Below, piece by piece: positions 55,391-64,000 of a DNA stretch of 64,000 nucleotides. The translations under genes and the position numbers were made by a program. Each line of letters starts with the position of its first letter. The stretch's first letter is position 1. This DNA comes from Cydia pomonella (taxonomy: Eukaryota; Arthropoda; Insecta; Lepidoptera; Tortricidae), in NCBI RefSeq assembly GCF_033807575.1, contig NC_084726.1, forward strand, positions 1,426,001 through 1,490,000, read 5' to 3'. The notes beneath the pieces were generated by a model. That model made no database searches. It was not told the DNA's origin and saw only the letters and a program-made list of their open reading frames with translations.

Positions 55391-55580
55391 TCATGCTCTT
55401 AAACAATCCTGCAAACAGGAACCTTTACCTTTACTTTATATTAATTCTTGTTTGTGGGGTGGGTTTCTGTTTGCAAAACTACAAAATTCACCCTATTAAA
55501 ATCAAAATAAATCTAGACCACTGTTATCTGTATATAACCTGTGTTTCACAAATAAAATATTACTTACTTACTTACCGTTT
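55391..55580 (+). repeat. LINE-tail-like 3' end
   Basis: Ends GTTTCACAAATAAAATATTA followed by (CTTA)n, as in retroposon tails. Confidence 0.4.
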
Positions 55581-56199
55581 ATTGTTTAAATATTAAGAGA
55601 GAGGTGTACATACTTTACATCAACTGGGAAAACAAAAGTTTAACTACTGAAAAGACTACCACTGCCAAAATTAGTAGATTGGTACGCGTACAATACAAAA
55701 AAATAAGTAAATGTGAAATAAGGTCAAGTGTTAAATGATTGAAATAAGGTAAGTATTTAATAACGGCTGTTTCGATATTAAAGACGACCATGACGCATCT
55801 ACTCAATTCGATACCGGCCAGGTCTTTAATGGCTGTTAAATACCATTCCAATAAACACGTAATTTTAATTACTTGAATCAATTGGTAGGGCCGTTAGATA
55901 TAACGGTTTTTTATCAATATTTGGTTAAAGATTCTTTATTCTCATAAGAATCACAAATTCACTTACATGAGAACATTATAAAACTAACATACATTTTGTT
56001 ACTAAGCACCTTTTGGGACTCACAAAAAGCAATAAAAAACTTGATTAATTATAAAACTTAATTATATTTCAATAAATACATAAATATTTTATTGAATATT
56101 AAAATGTGTACCTATACAAACGACGTAAAACAAACATCGACCTTAATTCAGATCACTTTATACGTTTGAATAAATAAATATTTATATGGAACAATCTTT

Positions 56200-56345
56200 C
56201 ATATATCGACCCAGTAAGCTTAATAAGGCTAGTGTTGTGGGTACCAGACGATATGTACCTATCATATAACATATTGGTAAAAACTTAAATACATAGATAA
56301 CATCTATCTACTACTGGGATACTAAATATGACATATTTATAGGCC
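56200..56345 (-). mobile_element. Degenerate SINE fragment
   Basis: ACCCAGTAAGCTTAATAAGG, CTAGTGTTGTGGGTACCAGA and ACTTAAATACATAGATAACA follow the SINE body with many changes. Confidence 0.5.
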
Positions 56346-56399
56346 GTCTGCTGGAAATAACATTGCACAGCTACCTACCGTTTTATTAGGCAGGCGTCC

Positions 56400-56665
56400 G
56401 GTTTTTATTCCATAACTCAATACTTAATCCATCGCTTTCACTCAATAACCTTGTACATGTTAGATTTCATCAACTCTCAATAGTCCTTACACCCTGGCGG
56501 GTACTGCCTCTGCGTGTGCCCCACGGGCAACGGCAGCATCCGCTCCCTGTACCCCTTACATTTCATTTAAGTATCAAAAGGGCCTCTACGTGTTGGCTTC
56601 AGCTCCGCGTACGCCTCCCAAAGGTCCGGAATACTATTGTTCTGTGATGGGCAAGACATATTTAT
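56400..56665. repeat. Repeat shared with 59880-60110
   Basis: TAGTCCTTACACCCTGGCGG, CACGGGCAACGGCAGCATCC and CGCCTCCCAAAGGTCCGGAA are common to both places. Probably a LINE 3' region; function not assigned. Confidence 0.65.
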
Positions 56666-56869
56666 TATTTATACAAATATTATTATAATCGTTTCCTGTT
56701 AAATTCAAATAAAAACAAAATAATAATCGCCTAGTGTGTATCAACGTTGTATCTAATGTTATCCAGATGATGTCATTTATGGAAGCGAAATTTCTTTGAA
56801 ATCAAGGCCACAAATGTCTCAAATACGAGGAAATTCTAAATAATTTATATTTTTAACTAGCCCTCAAAA

Positions 56870-57015
56870 CTAACCCTGCTTACGAAGCTTGGGGTTCTGA
56901 GTTTAAACTCTGGCAAGGGCTTTTATTAGTTTGTTTATTGCCAATTTTTTTGTTGAGGTATGAACATTTTCTGTCTACATACCTATTATATATTTATACT
57001 TGTATATACCTATCG
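56870..57015 (+). mobile_element. Degenerate SINE head
   Basis: AACCCTGCTTACGAAGCTTG, GGTTCTGAGTTTAAACTCTG and GGCAAGGGCTTTTATTAG follow the SINE head with substitutions. Confidence 0.5.
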
Positions 57016-57124
57016 TCATCTAATTTACAAATAATAATAAATGAATATAAAATATTTATTTGGGTAAAGCTTGTTCTATGGGTTCTAGATGACGATATAA
57101 ATATATACTCGTAATAAAGAAATA

Positions 57125-57374
57125 TAATAGGACATTATTACGCAAATTGACTAAGTCCCACAGTAAGCTCAATAAGGCTTGTGTTGAGGGTACTTAGACA
57201 ACGATATATATAATATATAAATATTTATAAATACTTAAATACATAGAAAACACCCATGACTCGGCAACAAATATCCGTGCTCATCACACGAATAAATGCC
57301 CTTACCAGGATTTGAACCTGGGACCATCGGCTTCATAGGCAGGGTCCTACTCACTAAGCCAGACAGGACGTCAA
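57125..57374 (-). mobile_element. tRNA-derived SINE
   Basis: AGGACATTATTACGCAAATT to GGGACCATCGGCTTCATAGG and TCACTAAGCCAGACAGGACG. Full length. Confidence 0.85.
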
Positions 57375-57547
57375 TGTCGTGGGTATTTACAATTAAATAA
57401 CAAAAAAGAAATAAATAAATAAATATTTTTCTGTCCGTACGCAATGTAACTAGGCAACTTATTTGCAATGTGTCAATATGTATATTATCTATAATTTATT
57501 TATCACAAAGAAATAACAGATGAGAGTAGATATGAGGGTTAACGACT

Positions 57548-57788
57548 GATCTGACATAGTGGGTGACTGCCTATGAAGCCGATGGTCCTGGGTTCGAATC
57601 CCGGTAAGGGCATTTATTTTTGTGATGAGCACAGATGTCTATTCCTGAGTCATGGATGTTTTCTATGTATTAAAGTATTTTTATATATTATGTAAATCGT
57701 TGTCTGAGTACCCACAACACAAGCCTTCGTGGCGTACCGTGGGACTTAGTCAATTTGTGTAAGAATGTCCCTATAATATTTATTTATA
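57548..57788 (+). mobile_element. tRNA-derived SINE
   Basis: GATCTGACATAGTGGGTGAC, B box GGTTCGAATCC, TTGTGTAAGAATGTCCCTAT and an AATATTTATTTATA tail. Together with 57125-57374 it forms a head-to-head SINE pair. Confidence 0.85.
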
Positions 57789-58644
57789 TTCCTTACAACG
57801 TATCTTAGAACAAAAGAACCCCACGGCCCGGACCGTTCTAGCGAGGGTCTTTCTTTCTTTTGTTTTTGTTTTGATATAAAATAATTAGAATGTGTATAAA
57901 TAGCTACTATAGCTAGCTTAAGATTGCAGTAAATTATAAAATATTAATGTAAAAACAAAAACAAACAAACATTATCCTTGCAATGCCCTAGGCTCATGGC
58001 CATGTGGAACTATTTATAATATTTTGTTTACAAGAGTATTATAATTAGGTACCATCGCAATAAAGAATTATTAATTGATCCTTCAAGTTGGCGCGCATTA
58101 TTGGATAATCAGACTATCGGCTTAAGATACAAAATATACCAACTTAAACTACGCCCGCCACTTCGTTAATTTTTAATTTTAGGCCCCGTGGACTCATGAT
58201 CTTCTCTTACTCATATCATGTTTTTTTTTATTTTATTATAGGGTTTCGTAGTCCAAGTTGGCAGAAATTTTGACAGCCCAGACAGTGTGAGTGTTATTTT
58301 AAAAGTCAAGCATCTATGAGACACAGAGATATTATACTTTCTATCCAAATCCAAGACAACAAATATAATTTACTAGCAGCAGTACACGTTATCGTGCAGT
58401 CCAAGTCACACATTTTAGAGATATAGTATTTAAAAAACAAGTTCGCGCTGTCCCTCTCACTCGCTACGCTGCGTTCCTGCTCCAACATCGCTCTTAAAGT
58501 ACCCGTCATTACATGTTTTTGTGTTAGTCCGAGTCACACGTATTTTCGCCAAAATAGTGTTCCTCTAAATATCTGTACCTATGTGTGTTTCGATTAATGT
58601 TTATTGTGCGCTGAATAAGAAGTATAGAATCAAAACATTATTTG

Positions 58645-59020
58645 AACATTATTAGTACATTACGATACAAGTGCGATAAATTAAAACACGAGTTGCGAAT
58701 TACCTATTCGCACATGTATCGTACAACGTTTTACAGTACATATGGCATTTTAAATGTTCGACACAGTAGCGTAATATGCTAATTTTCGCACTAGTGCTAT
58801 AAAGTAGCATCATATGTACTGTAATAGTACATTACGATACAAGTGCGAAGAATAGGAAATTCGAAACGAGTGGCGATAAATTAAAACACGAGTTGCGAAT
58901 TACATATTCGCACATGTATCGTACAACGTTTTACAGTACATATGGCCCTTTAACTGTTCGACACAGTAACGTAATATGCTAATTTTCGCACTAGTGCGGT
59001 AAAGAAGCACCATATATACT
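58645..59020. repeat. Satellite-like repeat, two units
   Basis: GTACATTACGATACAAGTGC, GAGTTGCGAATTACCTATTC, CATGTATCGTACAACG, TTTTCGCACTAGTGC, twice. Inverted relative to 20640-21050. Confidence 0.8.
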
Positions 59021-59027
59021 GTAAAAT

Positions 59028-59169
59028 ATGTTAAAACGGGTCACTCACGTATTTTAAGTCGAAGTCTGCGCCAAACCGTCAAAGCAAGCTCCTGACGACA
59101 CTCCTCGGTACGGAGTGAAACATGACGAGCGTTTTTAACTTAAAATACGTGAGTGACCCGTTTTAACAT
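59028..59169. mobile_element. Foldback MITE (ATGTTA...TAACAT), copy 2
   Basis: CGGGTCACTCACGTATTTTA and TAAAATACGTGAGTGACCCG are exact complements. Sister of 8817-8950. Confidence 0.85.
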
Positions 59170-59297
59170 ATTTCATATGTCAAACATCTAAGAAATAACA
59201 CTTTCACAGGCTTGGTTATCAAAATCGTGGCCAACTTAGCTTGGTCCTATCACTAGATCCTACTTATAGTGATCGCTACCCTATCCTATCTCTATCG

Positions 59298-59490
59298 GTA
59301 CTAGACCCTACTCATAGTGTTGTGTTCCTGCCGGTGAGTAAGGTTGCCAGAGCTCAACAAGGGTGTGGCGTGTTAGGGTCGACAACGCAGATGTAACTCC
59401 CCTGGAGTTGCAGGCGTTCATAGTCTACGGTGACTGCATTCCATCAGGCGGGCCGTATGCTTGTTTGCACCGACGTAGTATAAAAAATAC
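59298..59490 (+). repeat. 'GGTGAGTAAGG' repeat (copy)
   Basis: GACCCTACTCATAGTGTTGT, CTGCCGGTGAGTAAGGTTGC, CCATCAGGCGGGCCGTATGC, GACGTAGTATAAAAAA. Confidence 0.75.
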
Positions 59491-59879
59491 TAATAGCTTG
59501 TTTGATAGTAGGTTATGTTATAAAGTGTAACTTAACGTTTGAGTTCTTCTAAAACTTCTGAAAAAACAAAGTGAGGGAGTGGTATTATAAACGTTATATT
59601 TTATAGAAATTTCACGTTAATGATGACATTGCCACATATATTATCTTTGCATATGCCATGTAGAGTAGTTTGGTCCAACACTATAAAACAAATTTGGCAA
59701 CGTCATGGCCTATTTTAAAACAGCTCAAATACGTCCGAGGTCCAAAAATAGAGTAATTCTGGTATGTCACTTATTTCCGAGCTGTACATGATTGTGGAAT
59801 GCCAAAGCAAAGCGAAATTATTGCGGTACCGAAATAGACCCACAGTACCGAAATAGACAAAGCATAGCCCAGTATTTAG

Positions 59880-60110
59880 TCCATCGCTTTCACCCAATAG
59901 CCCAGTTCATTTTAGAATCCATCAACTCTCAAATAGTCCTTACACCCTGGCGGGTGCTGCCTCTGCGTGCGTCCCATGACACGGGCAAGGCCAGCATCCG
60001 CTTAGTGTAGTGCACATTTCATTAAAGTGTCCAAAGGGTCTCTACGTGTTGGCTCCGCGCACGCCTCCCAAAGGTCCGGAACACCATTGTCCCATGATGG
60101 GAAAGACATA
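59880..60110. repeat. Repeat shared with 56400-56665
   Basis: TAGTCCTTACACCCTGGCGG, CGGGCAAGGCCAGCATCCGC, CGCCTCCCAAAGGTCCGGAA. Followed at 60118-60136 by an (AAT/TTA) run. Confidence 0.65.
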
Positions 60111-60144
60111 CAAATAATAATGATTATTATTATTACTAGCCTAT

Positions 60145-60295
60145 ATGATGTCCCACTGCTGGGCAAATGGGAGGCATGCCCTCGATATCCATCCATCTCG
60201 CTGAGCAATCTCCGGCCAGCCATGTTGATATGCGTCCAAGTCATCCCGCCATCTCCGCCTGGTTGGTCTCGCTGAGCAAGTGTTCCGGACTCCTT
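60145..60295 (-). pseudogene. LINE RT C-terminal fragment
   Basis: The minus frame reads RPTRRRWRDDLDAYQHGWPE, IAQRDGWISRACLPFAQQWD. Matches the RTE-like end RPxxRWxDDLD...WPE...AQ...FAQQWD. The larger minus frame 60619-60002 is a chance join and not a gene. Confidence 0.75.
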
Positions 60296-60607
60296 GACGA
60301 TTTTGTTCTGTTTCCAAATATTGACCCATTCAAATATTATGTTTCTTGAATTGACACTAGACACAATCATAATTATAGATCCTAAAGAATGGGTACTGTT
60401 TTTCAAGCTAAACAATTTTATTGAGTTTTCTAGTAGCAATATTTTCCCAGCAAACTTAACCCAATCATGGCTAAAAATCGGGTTGTCCCGAACACTTCTG
60501 TACATCTGTAGGGCTAAGATGGTCGACTCTTTATAATTTGTTATTATGCCTGTCACGTTTTGACAAGTAGGTATTGAGTGACAATAAAACTTTTTAACAA
60601 AAAATAA

Positions 60608-60852
60608 AACCGACTTCAAATATTACCAAAAGCGCCATACATGTACCTATAACATTTGAAGAATTTCCTCGATTTCTCCAAGATCCCATCATCAGACCCC
60701 GACTTGGTGCCAACGGGACCATCTCGGGGTTATACCCGTTCGATCAAAAAAAACATTTGAAAATCGGTTCACGATTCTCGGAGATATCGAGTAACATACA
60801 TACAAAAAAAGACAGTCGAATTGAGAACCTCCTTCTTTTTTGAAGTCGGTTA
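60608..60852. mobile_element. AACCGACTTCAA-ended repeat
   Basis: ACCGACTTCAA at 60609 and TTGAAGTCGGT at about 60850, with GAAGAATTTCCTCGATTTCT and GAATTGAGAACCTCCTTCTT inside. Related to 46475-47214. Confidence 0.7.
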
Positions 60853-60894
60853 AAAATGCGACCATGATATCGCTGGTGGTCACCCTATATGGGC

Positions 60895-61020
60895 CAGCGG
60901 TGGAAGCATGGTTCCATTTTTATCACTTGTCACTATGCCCGTCACTTTCGCGCTTGCATACTTGTTAGAACGTGACAGCCATGGTGAGAAATGATAAACA
61001 GCCGACCATCTTAGCCCTAC
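60895..61020. repeat. Uninterrupted copy of the repeat split at 37.6-38.2 kb
   Basis: TTTTTATCACTTGTCACTAT, GCCCGTCACTTTCGCGCTTG, CTTGTTAGAACGTGACAGCC, GCCGACCATCTTAGCCCTAC. Part of it also recurs at 60505-60560. Confidence 0.7.
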
Positions 61021-61362
61021 AGACTTTTGAAACTAGATTCGATGAAACTTTGTTTGACAACAGCCCAAAGCCCGTAAGGTGGGGGAGTTGTCCGGCGTAC
61101 TTAATAGTGCAAACCACACACCCCCTGGTCACCCTATGGATCAAACTTTTAAAAAAGAAATCTGATAGTTTGACGAAAGCCCAAAGTCCGTGGGTGGAGG
61201 ATTTACCCGGCATACTAATTGTAGCGGGTTGTAATGCCCACGCTTTAAAAGCTTTTAACCAGTGGACATTGTAAAAGATCTGAAAATAACACATTGTGGC
61301 AGAAAAGAGTTGTAGCGGGATACTTGGAAAAGTTTTAATAGATGACAATAGTTTAGAGAGAC

Positions 61363-62010
61363 AGCCCGATTCGAAGAATGATTAAGACACGTTTAAGTAG
61401 GTACGATCTTTAAAATCTTTAAAAGATCGATATATGGAGTGTGGAACTAAGAGGAGTGACATCTCTTATGGTAGAACTGTTGCAAAAGTGTCCAGCTGTC
61501 AGCTATAAATAATAGTTCTAAATCTCTCCAGAGCAGCGCTAGAGTAGCTAAGAACCTAGGCTACGGAAGGTGGAGATAAGGCACGAAATCTCCATATACC
61601 AAAAAAGTCATCAAAAAACTTTAAATAGGTGGCGCTACAATACCTAGAGTACTTGAACAAAAAAATCAAATCATACACAGACCGAACAGAACCTAGGCGC
61701 TATTGACGGAGTGAAGTGCGCTGTCTATGATTTGATTTTTTTGTTCAAGTATTCTAGGTATTGTAGCGTCACCTATTTAAGGTTTTTTGATATATCGGTA
61801 GATCAATACCTAAAGGACATGTTAAAATTGACGTTTATTTCGATTCCGCTGTGATCCCAATAAGATCTATCTACGATATTTCTAACGTCAAACATTGGTT
61901 GCCCGAATCGAGCCGTTTCTGTCAATTATACGACATACAAACGATATCTAAATGAGAACTTATCTAAACCAGAACTTATCGCTATTGTATTTCATTCTTC
62001 GAATCGGGTC
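61363..62010. mobile_element. MITE with GGCCCGATTCGAAGAATGA-type termini (copy 2), carrying an insertion
   Basis: GCCCGATTCGAAGAATGATT on the left, TTCATTCTTCGAATCGGGTC on the right; the outer parts match 14523-14790. About 370 bp (61432-61800) is inserted at GATCGATA. Confidence 0.8.
61432..61800. mobile_element. Foldback insertion inside the MITE
   Basis: AATAGGTGGCGCTACAATAC, TTGAACAAAAAAATCAAATC and the mirrored GATTTGATTTTTTTGTTCAA, GTATTGTAGCGTCACCTATT. It shares an interior with the Imp-L2 intron MITE (36742-37017). Flanks GATCGATA and GATCAATA may be an 8-bp target duplication. Confidence 0.65.
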
Positions 62011-62311
62011 GAGAGTATTTTTGGAATGAAGTTCCTTATCGCACGGGTACGGGTTTAGGGATGAAGGCTAGGCGAAGAAAAGTGTAAGAATTTTCCGTCA
62101 CGAGTTTCCGTCATGACCATTTCTTAACTTCGTTCCAACGTAGTGTTCCATAAACAAGAACATGAACATGAAAATGAACTTGAACATGTTATGTGAAAAG
62201 TAGTATGTGTTACATGGTAGCAAAAATATTTACCACAGACCACATCGCAGGTGAGTCACGGTTTATGCTAGTCATTTATTCGACATAATTGTGTTCGAAC
62301 CGGATTTCCAC

Positions 62312-62592
62312 TCCAGAGGTGTTATATGCGCATTACCGACCCTAACACTCCGCACCCTCGTTGAGCTCTGGCAACCTTTACTCACCGGCAGGAACACACC
62401 ACTTTGAGTAGGGTCTAGTGTTATTTGGCTGATGCTTTTTGTAAGGTAGAGGTACTTCCCCAGTTGGGCTCCGCTCTAGATCTGGAATGACATCCGCTGT
62501 GCTGTGCCCTACCACACAAAGCGAGATGACATTCACAGTGCACATACCTCTCTTTTGGTCGTAGTTTAATGACATACCCGGGTCTGAGCCTT
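62312..62592 (-). repeat. 'GGTGAGTAAGG' repeat (copy)
   Basis: CGCATTACCGACCCTAACAC, GAGTAGGGTCTAGTGTTATT, CATCCGCTGTGCTGTGCCCT. Minus orientation. Confidence 0.75.
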
Positions 62593-62879
62593 TCTTAACA
62601 TCGTTACAACTGAGTGTTCTACGCCACTCACGCAATTTTTAAATACCAGGACTGAATAAGGCGCCACTGCAGCCTGTGGATACTTGCTATATGGATTAAA
62701 AAAAAACATGATTACAGCCTAAAAATTCTGCATAAAAAAAGAACAAAGATATTGTGATTTAAGGTCGTTTGGTCTTACAATAATTATAAATTGTGCAGCG
62801 AACTAGAATAAAGTGTTGACAAGTTAAACAACAAATATACATCTAGATTCCAGTATCGCTAGTGTACATTTATTCGATA

Positions 62880-63012
62880 GCGATACGTGAAGTACGCATT
62901 TGGGTTAAGTCTCATTTTGTATGGGATTTAGAAACAGCGCGCCAAGCGGAACGTTTTGGAAACTGAAAATCTCATACAAAATGAGACTTAACGCAAACGC
63001 GTACGTCACGTT
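62880..63012. mobile_element. Palindromic MITE
   Basis: TGGGTTAAGTCTCATTTTGT and ACAAAATGAGACTTAACGCA are inverted; outer GTGAAGTACGC / GCGTACGTCAC also pair. Confidence 0.8.
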
Positions 63013-63128
63013 ACACCATCAAATAAATTTACACTAGGGGTACAGATTTAAAATTTCATTTTCACATCACCTACTCGGAAATGGGCTTTTTCTTATCTGC
63101 TGGGATGGATCAACTTATGTAACAATCC

Positions 63129-63762
63129 TTGTTCACTAGGGACGGTAAACATGATGAAGACATTGAAAGGAGAGTGAATGCTGGAAATCGTGTGAATGGG
63201 GCACTCAACGCTTTTATGAGCAGCCAGAAGGTGTCGCAAAAAGCACGGTTGGCTGTGCATAGAGGGGTGTTGGTGCCTACACTTATGTATGGTAGCGAAA
63301 GTTGGGTATGGCAGAAGAAACATCAGAGTCAAGTGAATGCAGTGGAAATGAGAGCGTTGAGAAGTGTGTGTGCTGTAAAATTACAAGATAGAATTAGGAA
63401 CAGTGTGATAAGGGAAAAGTGTGGACTGAACGAAGATGTAGTGACAAAAATTGAGAAAGGTATGTTGAGATGGTTTGGACACGTGGAAAGAATGAGTGAA
63501 AGAAGGTTAACAAAGAGAGTGTATAAGGGAGAAGTAGAAGAGGGAGCTGGAAGGGGTAGACCTCGGCGGACTTTCTCTGATCAAATCGGGGAAATCCTGA
63601 AGAAAGGCCAGGTCAAGAGCACCCTAAACCGACGAGCGTGTATGAGGAATGTCATGAAAGTGAAGGAAGCGAAAGAGGTATGTCAGGATCGTAGCAAGTG
63701 GAAATCCGTGGTCTCTGCCTACCCCTTCGGGAAATAGGCGTGATTATATGTATATGTATATG
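63129..63762 (+). pseudogene. LINE reverse transcriptase C-terminal part (copy 2)
   Basis: An open frame of about 200 residues: DEDIERRVNAGNRVNGALNA, QKVSQKARLAVHRGVLVPTL, MYGSESWVWQKKHQSQVNAV, EMRALRSVCAVKLQDRIRNS, then the same tail as 2669-2920 and the end SKWKSVVSAYPFGK. Typical thumb/C-terminal region of an RTE-like moth LINE (VPTLxYGSExW, EMRxLR). It lacks the catalytic palm (YxDD), so it is a 5'-truncated copy. It ends in TATATGTATATG. Confidence 0.88.
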
Positions 63763-63772
63763 GGATTGTAAT

Positions 63773-63880
63773 GTATAAATACATAGAAAAAACCCATAAA
63801 GCAGGAACAAATATACGTGCTCATCATACAAAAAATGCTCTTACCAGGATTTGAACCCGGGACCATCAGCTTCATAGATT
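63773..63880 (-). mobile_element. SINE fragment
   Basis: AAATACATAGAAAAAACCCA through CCAGGATTTGAACCCGGGAC and CATCAGCTTCATAG; lacks head and tail. Beyond 63880 nothing is recognised. Confidence 0.7.
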
Positions 63881-64000
63881 ACATCATTTTTAATCTTTTG
63901 CAATAGACGAAAGATGTTTGCAAAACGTATTCGCGAATATGTGTCACAAATCTAATTACAAGATATTTAAATTAAAGATGATTAGTAGTTGTAACCGTTA

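Larger units (their letters stand above)
58249..59252. mobile_element. Composite foldback element with nested palindromes
   Basis: Outer ends AGTCCAAGTTGGCAG and AACTTAGCTTGGTCC, with GTGAGTGTTATTTTAAAAGT / AAATAACACTTTCAC, belong to the MITE family at 10711-10864. Inside are two units of the 200-bp satellite-like repeat (58645-59020) and the foldback 59028-59169. Confidence 0.65.

Noticed and set aside
60002..60619. 205-codon minus-strand frame
   Set aside because: It joins a LINE C-terminal fragment (60145-60295) to unrelated repeat sequence; only that fragment is protein-like.
60972..61274. 100-codon plus frame
   Set aside because: It runs from a dispersed repeat into unannotated DNA with no conserved motif.
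2000..64000. CRISPR array or prokaryotic operon signals
   Set aside because: No regularly spaced identical short repeats; gene structure, introns and retroposons are eukaryotic.

Overview
This is a eukaryotic, AT-rich, repeat-dense window that I read as a moth or butterfly (Lepidoptera) genome. The support is the repertoire: tRNA-derived SINEs of the type ending in TATAATATTTATTTATT, many non-LTR retrotransposon 3' ends, a Helitron with a CTAG terminus, many palindromic MITEs, and one insect-type Imp-L2 gene split by long introns. The species cannot be told from sequence alone. Several boundaries below were read by eye and may be off by a few bases.

The only host gene I can support is an Imp-L2 homologue on the minus strand. 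It encodes a secreted protein with two immunoglobulin domains, a family that binds insulin-like peptides. Five coding exons (39687 down to 32993) join without frame conflict into 255 codons, with Cys-Trp-Cys signatures in both Ig domains and a signal peptide in the first coding exon. The stop codon sits at the start of the next exon (32693). Two candidate 5' non-coding exons lie 12.5-13.3 kb upstream, one under a TATA box (about 52.3 kb) and one at an arthropod initiator (about 53.0 kb). The Ig exon at 35718-35883 has a decayed tandem copy beside it. The introns hold SINEs, MITEs and LINE ends.

Layout. 1-15.8 kb holds nested transposon debris: a mariner-like relic with a LINE and another repeat inside it, a SINE split by a MITE, a copia C-terminus, and an unclassified 1.4-kb DNA transposon nested in another repeat. 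15.9-30.1 kb is a segmental duplication (unit A about 15.9-22.0 kb, unit B about 24.2-30.1 kb) separated by a truncated copia element. Each unit received, independently and in opposite orientation, a copy of a 2.5-kb DNA transposon with an apparently intact 477-codon transposase-like ORF. Because the units are paralogous, each insertion has an unoccupied counterpart in the other. 30-45 kb is the Imp-L2 gene with MITE-rich flanks. 45.9-48.9 kb is a decayed Helitron with both termini and a helicase remnant. 49-64 kb is SINEs, foldback elements and LINE C-terminal fragments, ending in a 0.6-kb LINE reverse-transcriptase tail.

The most noteworthy item is the transposon pair at 17781-20315 and 26369-28904. 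The copies look nearly identical, have 19-bp-plus terminal inverted repeats, 4-bp target duplications (AATT and ATAT) confirmed against empty sites, and a DDE-like RNase H-fold candidate protein. I infer a recently active family, possibly Sola-like.
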